From: Paraburkholderia kirstenboschensis
Lineage (GTDB): Bacteria > Pseudomonadota > Gammaproteobacteria > Burkholderiales > Burkholderiaceae
Length of the DNA stretch: 64,000 nucleotides
Reading direction: 5' to 3'
NCBI RefSeq assembly: GCF_904848585.1
Contig: NZ_CAJHCR010000013.1
Location: 124,001 to 188,000, forward strand
The notes under the pieces were generated by a model. It was not told where the DNA came from. It ran no database searches and saw nothing but the letters and a program-made list of their open reading frames with translations. This document shows positions 25,391-33,029 of this stretch, in pieces. The translations under genes were made by a program, and so were the position numbers. Every line of letters begins with the position of its first letter. The stretch's first letter is position 1.

Positions 25391-25828
25391 ATGAAAAGAA
25401 TTTCTGTCCGCCGCTCGAGCGTTCATGGTCGCGGCGTCTTTGCGCTGCAGCCCTTATGTGCCGGCGAGCTCATCCTCGAGTACACGGGCACGGTGATGAG
25501 CTGGAAGCGTGCGATAAGTCGCCATCGCCGGTTCGGGGAGGAGGGCCATACGTTCCTCTTTGGACTTTCTGATGGACGGGTCATCGACGGTTCGCTCGGC
25601 GGCAACAGCGCGCGCTGGCTCAACCATGCCTGCGTCGCCAACTGTGAGGCCGTCGAGGATGAGGGAAGGGTCTACATTCAGGCCGTGTCGGATATCCAGC
25701 CGGGCGAGGAACTCTTCATCGCATACGGTCTCACGACAGAGGGCCGTGCCTCGGCAGCAGTGCGCGCGCAGTATGCTTGCCGCTGCGGCCACCGGCGATG
25801 TCGCGGAACGATGCTCGCAGGTGCGTGA
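25391..25828 (+). CDS. Stand-alone SET-domain protein (predicted lysine methyltransferase)
   Basis: A 145-residue protein consisting almost wholly of a SET domain. It has SSVHGRGVFAL at the start, the knot-forming RWLNHACVANCEA near 78-90, the GEELFIAYG segment with the catalytic Tyr, and a post-SET cysteine cluster (YACRCGHRRCRGTML). SET proteins use S-adenosylmethionine to methylate lysines, mostly in eukaryotes; bacterial members occur sporadically and their targets are mostly unknown. It stands alone, next to the dctA remnant. Confidence 0.85.
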   Translation: MKRISVRRSSVHGRGVFALQPLCAGELILEYTGTVMSWKRAISRHRRFGEEGHTFLFGLSDGRVIDGSLGGNSARWLNHACVANCEAVEDEGRVYIQAVSDIQPGEELFIAYGLTTEGRASAAVRAQYACRCGHRRCRGTMLAGA

Positions 25829-26013
25829 GCAGCACCTCGCAATGTCGGCGTATATCCTGAGTTCGCGCGCTCTGGTGCTCTCCGCGACGGGCTGCAACCG
25901 CATCGGGTAACCGTCTCACATGGGCGCTTTGCATCGCCGCAGACATCTGGATTCAAGCGGCGGCAACGGTTGCCCCGTCAAGCGGTACTCGACACGCTCG
26001 TGGCTCACGCCGC

Positions 26014-26949
26014 TTATTTGGCGTACTTTGCCAACAACGAACGGATCGCCTGGTCGTTCATGTTTTTTGGCGTAACGGTGACCACGTCGACGAATATATT
26101 GCGGGGCGGCGGATGGCCCTGAAGTGCCTCGACCAGCGACGCCAGCGCGAGGTAACCCATGCGGTAAGGGTCCTGCAATATGGCGGCGTGGACGATTCCT
26201 CTTTTGAGGCCTTCCATGAATTCCGGACGCCAGTCGAATAGCACGAGGCGCGGGCGCTGGTCGACTGCCGCGTTTTCAATTACCCGCAGAGCGCCGTAGG
26301 CGATGGGTTCGGCCGGCGCGAAAACGGCGTCCAGGCGGGCCGGGTAGGCGTTTATCGCCTCAGCGATCAGCGCTTCGGCATCGCGTGGTCGATACCCGAC
26401 ATAGGTGTCGATCACCACATCCCATCCCTCTCTGCGGGCGACGCTTAAGAATCCGCTTTCTCTCGCGGAAGTCGAACTCACGTTGGGCGCGAGCCGCAGC
26501 ATTGCCACCTTGGCGCCCTTTTTCAAAACCGGTACGAGGCTGAGCGCGGCCTTCCTGCCTGCGCCGTAATTGTCTGTGTGTACCGTCGAGAGGCCGTCGT
26601 AATCGGCGTTATACCGATCGACAAGGACCACCGGGACAGGGATTGAAACCCGCGTGTCGCTTGCCAATGGTTCCGGTGCCAATAGCAGACCCGAGACTCC
26701 CTGCGTCACCATGTAATCGATAATGCGCAACTGGATATTCGATGTATTGAGCGACTCACCATCGGACGGGCTGCGAATCAGCAGATCTACATGACGATCA
26801 TGGGCCGACTGTTGTATTCCCTTGAGCATTGTCTGGTAGAAAACAAGCGATGAGCCCGGTAGGACAGCACCGATTGTGATCGCATACGCGGTGGGCACGA
26901 TCCCCGCCAACGACCAAAGCAGTATGAATAATTTCAGAGGTCCAAGCAT
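26014..26949 (-). CDS. Periplasmic sugar-binding-like protein (orphan)
   Basis: A 311-residue protein of the LacI-type periplasmic binding fold (peripla_BP_4 group). The N terminus is a signal peptide (LFILLWSLAGIVPTAYA). The fold then shows ITIGAVLPGSSLVFYQTMLKGI, GVSGLLLAPEPL, VVLVDRYNADYDGLSTVHTDN and DAVFAPAEPIAYGALRVI. Such proteins bind sugars for ABC transport or sensing, but no ABC permease, ATPase or sensor kinase is adjacent. The ATG at 26949 is chosen because it begins the signal peptide. Confidence 0.82.
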   Translation of the reverse strand: MLGPLKLFILLWSLAGIVPTAYAITIGAVLPGSSLVFYQTMLKGIQQSAHDRHVDLLIRSPSDGESLNTSNIQLRIIDYMVTQGVSGLLLAPEPLASDTRVSIPVPVVLVDRYNADYDGLSTVHTDNYGAGRKAALSLVPVLKKGAKVAMLRLAPNVSSTSARESGFLSVARREGWDVVIDTYVGYRPRDAEALIAEAINAYPARLDAVFAPAEPIAYGALRVIENAAVDQRPRLVLFDWRPEFMEGLKRGIVHAAILQDPYRMGYLALASLVEALQGHPPPRNIFVDVVTVTPKNMNDQAIRSLLAKYAK

Positions 26950-27219
26950 GGTGTTTCCACTGGCAGTGGCCTGGAGCTGACCGGGCAAGCTTGCGGGAAG
27001 GCATTGCCTTGTTATGAAGGTTCTTACCAGGCAAGCGAAATCGTTACCTCGCGCCAATTTTCGCCGACCTTTCGGAATAATAATCCGATGACCCACGTCC
27101 TGCCATCGTCACCTGACCCTGACGAATTCCGACGCCGTCCGGTTTTCAGAACTCTTCCCGAGGACCCGGTGTCGCTTGTCGCCTCGGCGTGCGTCTCGTT
27201 GTCCAGCGTCGTTGGCAGC

Positions 27220-28221
27220 TCACTTGATCCTCACGACGACCTTGCCCTTGGCGCGTCCCTGGGCCAGGTATTCAAGCGCCTCCTTCGCTTGCGAAAACGG
27301 AAACACCTTGTCAATCACTGGACGAACCTGTTCCGACTTGAGGAGTTCGCCAATTTCGGCGAGTTGGGTTCCATCGGGGCGTACGAAGAGAAATGAATAG
27401 GTTACATCCCGCGTTTTCGCGAGCCGCATGATCTTGCGGCTCATCAGCCCGAATACCAGCCTCAGAATAAAGTTCAGCCCGCGAGCACGGGCGAACGCTG
27501 CATCCAGCGGCCCGATGAGAGACACAATCTTGCTCCCCGGTTTGAGGATACCTATGGATTTCTCAATCGCATCACCTCTTACAGTGCCAAGCACCACGTC
27601 GTAGCCGCGCAGCACTTTCTCGAATTCCTGCTTTTTATAGTCGACGACCTCGTCTGCGCCCAGACTGATTACCAGCTCGACGTTGCCCGTACTGGTGGTC
27701 GTTCCCACGCTGGCGCCGAAGTGCTTTGCCAACTGGATCGCAAACGTGCCAATACCGCCGGACCCGGCAGGGATGAAGACCTTCTGGCCAGCTCGAAGAT
27801 TGGCGCGCTCCTTCAACGCCTGCCAGGAGGTGAGCGCGACCATCGGAACGGACGCAGCCTGCACAAAGTCGAGATTGACCGGCTTCGATGCGGCAACGCT
27901 CTCCGGCACCGCCGCGAATTCGGCGATCGAGCCCCTACCGAGATCGAAGAGGCTGGCGAAGACTGCGTCGCCCGGCTTGAAACGCGTCACACGGCTGCCG
28001 ACCTCGGTCACGACACCGGCGATATCGCTGCCCAGCGTAGCGGGCAACTCGAACTTGAGGACGGGCTTGAACGTTCCCGCGGGAATCATGTTGTCGATTG
28101 GGTTCAACCCCGCCGCGTGGACCTGGACCAACAGTTCATCAGGCTTTAGCGTGGGGCGGGGCACTTCGGCGAACCCGATCTCGGGTGACTTGCCATAGCG
28201 TTTGAAGGTGAGCGCTTTCAT
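27220..28221 (-). CDS. NADP-dependent quinone-oxidoreductase-like enzyme (MDR family)
   Basis: A 333-residue zinc-independent medium-chain reductase of the QOR/crotonyl-type group. It begins MKALTFKRYGKSPEI. The GroES-like fold has LLVQVHAAGLNPIDNMI and LGSDIAGVVTEVG, and the nucleotide fold has VFIPAGSGGIGTFAIQLAKHFG. No structural-zinc cysteine cluster is seen. It probably reduces quinones or enones with NADPH. It is the distal gene of a minus-strand group (Old Yellow Enzyme remnant, SDR, hydrolase remnant, this gene) headed by the promoter shared with the TetR gene at 30172. Confidence 0.88.
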   Translation of the reverse strand: MKALTFKRYGKSPEIGFAEVPRPTLKPDELLVQVHAAGLNPIDNMIPAGTFKPVLKFELPATLGSDIAGVVTEVGSRVTRFKPGDAVFASLFDLGRGSIAEFAAVPESVAASKPVNLDFVQAASVPMVALTSWQALKERANLRAGQKVFIPAGSGGIGTFAIQLAKHFGASVGTTTSTGNVELVISLGADEVVDYKKQEFEKVLRGYDVVLGTVRGDAIEKSIGILKPGSKIVSLIGPLDAAFARARGLNFILRLVFGLMSRKIMRLAKTRDVTYSFLFVRPDGTQLAEIGELLKSEQVRPVIDKVFPFSQAKEALEYLAQGRAKGKVVVRIK

Positions 28222-28268
28222 GGTGTTCTAAATCCAATGTTGGGAACCTGTCGCTGACCGCGAAGGAT

Positions 28269-28899
28269 TCATTGCGCCAGAAACTCCAGCGCTTTGATCA
28301 CGAAGTCGGTGTGATACTGAAAGATGCCTCCGTGTCCGGCGTCCTGGTAAATGACGAACTGCGTGTTGGGAATGCGGCGGGCCATATCGTGGCTCAAGGC
28401 GGTGGGCACCATGATGTCGTTGTCTCCATTGGCGATCAGGACAGGCATGTGCAGACGGGTGAGGTCCTGCGGCGCCTGCTGGCCCCAGGCCTTGATCGCC
28501 TTGAGCTGGCGAAGCAACGCGCGGGGTGTCGGCCCCTTGTCGCGCCCCGCCTTGCGTTCCTTCAGCCTCTTCAGGAATGCGCTTGCTGCCGGCCGTTAGC
28601 GGTGGAGGTGAAGAACAGATAGGTCTTGGGATCGCGCATCGTCACCAGGCCCTTGAGCATCAGTGGCCAGGACATGGCCCCACACGATCGATACCCTGAC
28701 CGCCCGCGGGCCCGGTGCCTGTGAGGATGAGCCTGCGCACCAGGTCAGGCGCCTTTAGCGCCACGTCCTGCGCCACGAAGCCGCCGAGCGAAAAGCCGAG
28801 CAGATCGACCTGATTGAAACCCATCGCGCGGATCAACGCGATGGTGTCGCCAATCAGGCATGGCTGGCTTTCGGGTAAGACAGAAGCCGCAGTGGTCAC
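28269..28899 (-). pseudogene. Alpha/beta hydrolase, truncated and frameshifted
   Basis: The nucleophile elbow is intact (VDLLGFSLGGFVAQ, with GFSLGG) and is followed by LVRRLILTGTGPAGG. After about 28685 the frame changes to read TMRDPKTYLFFTSTANG, and after about 28595 it changes again to AFLKRLKERKAG. The final stretch holds the late residues of the triad (VLIANGDNDIMVP and DAGHGGIFQY). The N-terminal 80 or so residues are missing where the fragment abuts the SDR gene. The enzyme cannot be made as one chain. Confidence 0.75.
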
Positions 28900-29684
28900 G
28901 CTTCTGGGCGATAGCGATCGGCCGCGTGCGCTTGTCGAATGTCCGAGATGAGCCCTTGACGCGCGCCCTCCAGCGCGTCCCAGCGTCCGGCCACGTGCAG
29001 CGGCGGGATGGTGATGAGTTCGCGGCGATCGAAGCCGACCAGCGCCGCGTCAACCAGTTCGCCGACCTCCATCACCTCGGCAAGCGTATTGATGTCGATG
29101 CCGGCGCGCTCCCAGATCTCCGTGCGGGTCGCCGCCGGCAGCACCGCTTGCACGTAGACCCCGCTGGGTGACAGCTCGAGGTTCAATCCCTGCGACAGGA
29201 ACAGCACAAAGGCCTTGGTCGCGCCGTAGATCGACATGCCGAGCTCGGGCGCGAAACCTACCACCGAGCCAATGTTGACGATCGATCCAGTCCCCGACTG
29301 CACGAAGCGCGGAGCGACCGCGGCTGCGAGCCGCGTCGGCGCCGTGGTATTGAGCGTGATCAGGCGTTCGATGCCATCAGCGGTCTGCTGCGCGAAGCCA
29401 CCCGTCTGGCCCATGCCAGCGTTGTTGATCAGGATGCCTATGCGAGCGTCGTCGCGCAGACGGGTCTCGACGGCGGCCAGATCCCCGGGTTGGGTCAGGT
29501 CGGCCTGCAGCACTTCGACGGCCACACCGCTTTCTTCACGCAGGCGCGCGGCCAGCGTATCGAGGCGCGTCTTGTCGCGTGCAACCAGCACGAGGTCGTG
29601 GCCGCGGCCGGCGAAGCGCTCGGCGTAGGTGGCGCCGATGCCAGATGAGGCACCGGTGATGAGAACAGTCGGAAGCGTGGTCAT
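28896..29684 (-). CDS. Short-chain dehydrogenase/reductase
   Basis: A 262-residue SDR with TGASSGIG at 10-17, NNAGMGQTG, an active-site Ser in VNIGSVVG and the YGATK motif. It resembles the DltE/YqjQ-like group that carries a longer C terminus. The ATG at 29684 is preceded by AGGGAAAG; the ORF extension to 29906 runs into the remains of the Old Yellow Enzyme gene. The end overlaps the hydrolase remnant by four bases. It probably belongs to the TetR-controlled group. Confidence 0.88.
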   Translation of the reverse strand: MTTLPTVLITGASSGIGATYAERFAGRGHDLVLVARDKTRLDTLAARLREESGVAVEVLQADLTQPGDLAAVETRLRDDARIGILINNAGMGQTGGFAQQTADGIERLITLNTTAPTRLAAAVAPRFVQSGTGSIVNIGSVVGFAPELGMSIYGATKAFVLFLSQGLNLELSPSGVYVQAVLPAATRTEIWERAGIDINTLAEVMEVGELVDAALVGFDRRELITIPPLHVAGRWDALEGARQGLISDIRQAHAADRYRPEA

Positions 29685-29737
29685 GGGTTCTTTCCCTTGC
29701 AAGAGTGGTTCAGATACGGACGCGAGCAGCGCGCGCC

Positions 29738-30039
29738 TCAGGCGGCGATGGTCGGGTAGTCGGTGTAGCCCGCAGCGCCGCCGCCATAGAGCGTGGCGAA
29801 GTCGGGCTGGCCCAGCGGTGCGCCGGTCTTCAGGCGTTCGACCAGATCGGGGTTGCCACCTGGGTGGCCTCCGTGATGATGAGGCCGGCGGAGGCGCGCT
29901 GAGCATAGTAGGTCGCGGCCAGTTCGCTGGGTACCAGCCCCGCGCCTGCGCGATTGCGGGTCAGCGGTGCCATGACAAAGCGGTTGGCGAGTGTCCGGCG
30001 GCCGAGGGCGTAGGGCTCGAAAAGCGTCTTGTCGCTCAT
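29738..30039 (-). pseudogene. Old Yellow Enzyme (alkene reductase) with internal deletion
   Basis: The start reads SDKTLFEPYALG and ANRFVMAPLTRNRA, then YYAQRASAGLIITEATQV, the first ~60 residues of a NemA-like FMN ene-reductase. Immediately after, in another frame, comes the last ~40 residues (NPDLVERLKTGAPLG and LYGGGAAGYTDYP, then the stop at 29738). About 260 codons of the barrel, including the catalytic His/Asn pair, are gone. It is divergent from the TetR gene at 30172, whose ancestral target it probably was. Confidence 0.8.
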
Positions 30040-30096
30040 GTTGCGTCAGTTTCCGGGGTTGGTAGTGCGAGCAATGATGACGTTCATAATCTAAAC

Positions 30097-30122
30097 TGTC
30101 AAGGTTTTGATGATGATTGACA
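30097..30122. promoter_or_regulatory. TetR operator candidate with overlapping promoter
   Basis: TGTCAA and TTGACA face each other across 14 bases. A plus-strand promoter-like pair overlaps it: TTGATG at 30107 and TATAAT at 30129 with 16 bases between. The pair should drive the TetR gene at 30172, so a protein bound here would block it and the opposite promoter. Confidence 0.5.
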
Positions 30123-30171
30123 TCAATGTATAATGGAGCCTTCGCAGAGATGCACTCACAGTGGTCGGGAA

Positions 30172-30801
30172 ATGAAGATCACCAAGGCACAGGCGCAGGC
30201 CAACCGGGAGCACGTCGTCGAGACGGCGTCGAAGTTGTTTCGGGAACGCGGCTACGATGGGGTCGGCGTTGCCGATCTGATGGCCGCCGCCGGCTTTACC
30301 CACGGCGGCTTCTACAAGCAGTTCCGCTCCAAGGCCGATCTGATGGCGGAATCGGCGGAATGCGGCATCGCGCAGACCGTGGCGCTGAGCGCGGGTGTGG
30401 ACGCGCCTGAGTTCGTGCGGTACTACCTTTCCCGCGAGCACCGCGACACCCGCGCAACCGGTTGCACGATGGCCGCACTGGGCGGGGATGCCGCGCGTCA
30501 GCCGGAAGCAGTTCGGGCCACGTTCGCGGCCGGCATTGAGAGCCTGCTGGCTGTGCTGAGCGCCGAGGGCAGTGCGGCGGACGGTGTGGACCCGAGCCAG
30601 GCGCGAGCCAGATCCCTCGACATACTGGCGCACGCGGTCGGTGCCATTGTCATGTCGCGCGCCTGCCCCGACGATTCGCCGCTGGCCGACGAAATCCTTG
30701 CGGTTTGCCGCGACGAGATTCTGGCGTCAATGAGCCCGTCGGCGACCGCGGGCGAACCTACGCTCAATCAGGGTAGCGGCGCGTCGGCAAGACCGGAATG
30801 A
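30172..30801 (+). CDS. TetR-family transcriptional regulator
   Basis: A 209-residue repressor with the helix-turn-helix GVGVADLMAAAGFTHGGFYKQFRSKADLM and an all-helical ligand domain (TRATGCTMAALGGDAARQP). The ATG at 30172 (MKITKAQAQANREHVV) matches the normal start of this subfamily; the ORF start at 30133 lies in the promoter. It is similar in plan to the TetR protein at 16203. Its nearest target, an ene-reductase gene, is now deleted, but the SDR and quinone-reductase genes downstream remain. Confidence 0.9.
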   Translation: MKITKAQAQANREHVVETASKLFRERGYDGVGVADLMAAAGFTHGGFYKQFRSKADLMAESAECGIAQTVALSAGVDAPEFVRYYLSREHRDTRATGCTMAALGGDAARQPEAVRATFAAGIESLLAVLSAEGSAADGVDPSQARARSLDILAHAVGAIVMSRACPDDSPLADEILAVCRDEILASMSPSATAGEPTLNQGSGASARPE

Positions 30802-30928
30802 CGCAGTCACAGGTGACACACTAAATGTTCGAGGGTCTGCTGCGAAGTACGCAAAGCAGGCGGGCACATAAGCGCGAGCGGCGGCGATCCTGCACGTTTG
30901 CCAAAAACCGTAAGCCGACCTGGGCGCG

Positions 30929-31114
30929 CCTGACGCCAAAACAATAACCCACGATCAACATGCGGACCATCAGCTACGGGTCAATCGATGGACGACCCAT
31001 CGGGCTATAGAACGGTGCGAAGTGCTGGCGCACATCTCGTAGATCAAAGAAACGGTCGATGCATCTCAACAGCCGCGATTGCGATACGTGGTTGTCGAGG
31101 TTGAACGAAAGAAC
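30929..31114 (-). mobile_element. Remnant of an IS1182-type transposase gene
   Basis: About 60 codons resemble the N-terminal part of IS1182-family transposases: LSFNLDNHVSQSRLLRCIDRF, HFAPFYSPMGRPSIDP, a stop in place of the usual glutamate, then LMVRMLIVGYCFGVR. Homology ends there, no inverted repeats are seen, and the rest of the element is absent. It lies between the TetR gene and the catabolic operon, so it marks an old insertion point near the edge of the decay zone. Confidence 0.65.
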
Positions 31115-31225
31115 TTGTCCTGTCCACCACCTCAATATTGCGAAATGCAATGCCGCTATTAAAGCCATTGCATTGCCAATATGTGCCGCGGAGCCGTATC
31201 TTCGTTTCCATTCAAGGAGACGCAT

Positions 31226-32176
31226 ATGAAGATCGCATTTCTCGGCGCTGGCGCGCTAGGTTGCGCCATCGGCTCCGCGCTGATCGAAGGCGGCCATGAG
31301 ACATGGCTCGTCGACCGGTTCGCCGAGCACGTCGAGGCCATGTCCCGCGACGGCCTGCAAGTCGACGACGAACGCGGCACGCGCCGCGTCAAGGTCCGCG
31401 CTACGATGAATCCGGCGGAAGCCGGCCCCGTCGACCTCGTGATCGTGCTGGTCAAGTCCTTTCATACCGATCAGGCCATGCGCGGCGCGCTCGATCTCGT
31501 CGGTCCTGAAACGCTCGTGCTGTCGTTGCAGAACGGCCTCGGCCACGAAGATGTGCTGAGCGAAATCGTCGGACGTGAGCGCGTACTCGCTGGCAAGACG
31601 TATGTCGGCGGTGTGTTGCGTGCGCCGGGCCATATCCAGTCCGGCGTAACGGGCAAGCTCACGATCATCGGCGAACTCGACGGCCGCGTCACGAGCCGTG
31701 CGCAGGCGATCGCGGACGCATTCAACAGCGCCGGCCTGACCACCACGGTCAGCGACAACATTCTCGGCACGATGTGGGACAAGCTGCTCATCAATGTCGC
31801 GACGGGCGCGATCACGGGCATCACGCGTCTCACCTACGGGCAGCTCTACGACGAGCCCGTTCTGAAAGCGACGTCGCTCGCAGCGATCAATGAAGCGATG
31901 ACCGCCGCGAAAGCCGCCGGCGTCACGCTTTCAATCACTCATGCCGAAGACGCCTGGAACATGGCCGCCGAAGGTCTTTCGCCCGCATTCAAGACATCGA
32001 TGCTGCAAAGCCTCGAAAAGTCCTCGATCACCGAAATCGACTTCATCAACGGCGCGGTTGTGCGATGGGGCGAACGGCTCGGCGTGCCGACGCCGGTCAA
32101 TTCGACGCTCGTCGCCTGTATCAAGGGTATCGAACGAGCGATGACGGACCGCCAGAACGAAGGAGCCGCAGCATGA
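31226..32176 (+). CDS. PanE/ApbA-family 2-dehydropantoate 2-reductase-like enzyme
   Basis: NAD(P)-dependent ketopantoate reductase family member, 316 residues. The Rossmann motif is FLGAGALG (6-12), the catalytic Lys lies in DNILGTMWDKLLINVA and the C-terminal substrate domain shows NGAVVRWGERLGVPTPVN. The ATG at 31226 has an AAGGAGA site. It is the first gene of a plus-strand operon, and its stop overlaps the next start (ATGA). In this context it is more likely an oxidoreductase for a hydroxy or keto acid intermediate than the pantothenate enzyme; that is inference. Confidence 0.85.
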   Translation: MKIAFLGAGALGCAIGSALIEGGHETWLVDRFAEHVEAMSRDGLQVDDERGTRRVKVRATMNPAEAGPVDLVIVLVKSFHTDQAMRGALDLVGPETLVLSLQNGLGHEDVLSEIVGRERVLAGKTYVGGVLRAPGHIQSGVTGKLTIIGELDGRVTSRAQAIADAFNSAGLTTTVSDNILGTMWDKLLINVATGAITGITRLTYGQLYDEPVLKATSLAAINEAMTAAKAAGVTLSITHAEDAWNMAAEGLSPAFKTSMLQSLEKSSITEIDFINGAVVRWGERLGVPTPVNSTLVACIKGIERAMTDRQNEGAAA

Positions 32177-32565
32177 GCGCACCAAAAGCGTATCTGGAAC
32201 ACGTCGCCATCTGGGTGAAGGACATCCACTGGCATATCCGTTTTTTCGAACACGTGCTCGGCATGACGATGCGAGAAGTCGACGGCACGCGCGAGGAGCC
32301 GCGTCAGTACTGGACGCTGGGCGGTCTGCAGTTCGTCAGCGCGCCGCAGCATGAGGGCCCCGAAGGCCGGCTCGCGCATCTCGGCGTGATGTGTGAGGAC
32401 CTGGAGGCCGCACTTGCCGCCGCGCAAGCGTTCGGCGTTTCCGAAATGCCGCAGGGACGCAACTGGCTGCGTCTGCCCGATGGCCTTGCCGTCGAACTCA
32501 TTCAAGCTAAACCGGCGACGTGCGTCGCGCAGGCGCTGGCGATCAATCCACGCGCGGAGGCGTGA
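32173..32565 (+). CDS. VOC-family (glyoxalase-fold) protein
   Basis: A 130-residue vicinal-oxygen-chelate protein. The single glyoxalase-type module begins YLEHVAIWVKDIHWHIRFFEHVLGM, with a metal-ligand His, continues through WTLGGLQFV and RLAHLGVMCEDLEAAL, and ends LRLPDGLAVELIQ with the expected Glu. VOC proteins include epimerases, dioxygenases and lyases. The start overlaps the PanE-like stop and the MaoC gene follows after 2 bases, so it is translationally coupled into the operon. The reaction is unknown; epimerase or dehydratase roles are plausible. Confidence 0.85.
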   Translation: MSAPKAYLEHVAIWVKDIHWHIRFFEHVLGMTMREVDGTREEPRQYWTLGGLQFVSAPQHEGPEGRLAHLGVMCEDLEAALAAAQAFGVSEMPQGRNWLRLPDGLAVELIQAKPATCVAQALAINPRAEA

Positions 32566-32567
32566 GC

Positions 32568-33029
32568 ATGAGCACCATCACTGAAAAATACTGGGACGAT
32601 GCGCAGGAAGGCGACGAGTGCGTAAGCCCCACTTACACCGTCACGAAAGAACGCATCCTCGCCTACGCGGACCTTACGGGCGATCACACTCCGGTTCACG
32701 TCGATGAGGAATACGCGAACGCGAGCCACTTCGGTTGCATCGTCGCGCACGGTTTGTTTGGCTTGTCGATCGCCGATGGTCTCAAGACGCAGAGTGCTTA
32801 TCGGTTTCTGCCCGGCATGTCGCTCGGCTGGACCTGGGACTTTCTGTTGCCGATCAAGGTCAACGACGTGCTGCATGTGAAGTTCCGCGTCGGCTCCATG
32901 CGTGCGAGCAAGAGCAAGCCGGATTGGGGCATCGTCGTATTGCCCTCCGAGTTGATCAACCAGAACGGCGAAGTCGTTCAACGCGGCGAGCATCGTCTGA
33001 TGATCCCGCGCCGTCCGGGAGCGAACTGA
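32568..33029 (+). CDS. MaoC-family hydratase
   Basis: A 153-residue hot-dog-fold protein with the hydratase motif: YADLTGDHTPVHVDEEYA, then FGCIVAHGLFGLSIADGL, which carries the catalytic Asp and His of (R)-enoyl-CoA hydratases. It ends with ELINQNGEVVQRGEH. It probably adds water to, or removes it from, a CoA thioester, which fits the CoA-transferase encoded directly downstream. The stop overlaps the CoA-transferase start (TGATG). Confidence 0.87.
   Translation: MSTITEKYWDDAQEGDECVSPTYTVTKERILAYADLTGDHTPVHVDEEYANASHFGCIVAHGLFGLSIADGLKTQSAYRFLPGMSLGWTWDFLLPIKVNDVLHVKFRVGSMRASKSKPDWGIVVLPSELINQNGEVVQRGEHRLMIPRRPGAN

Noticed and set aside
31226..32176. panE of pantothenate synthesis
   Set aside because: The fold is right, but the operon context (VOC, MaoC, CoA-transferase) is catabolic, so the symbol was not assigned.
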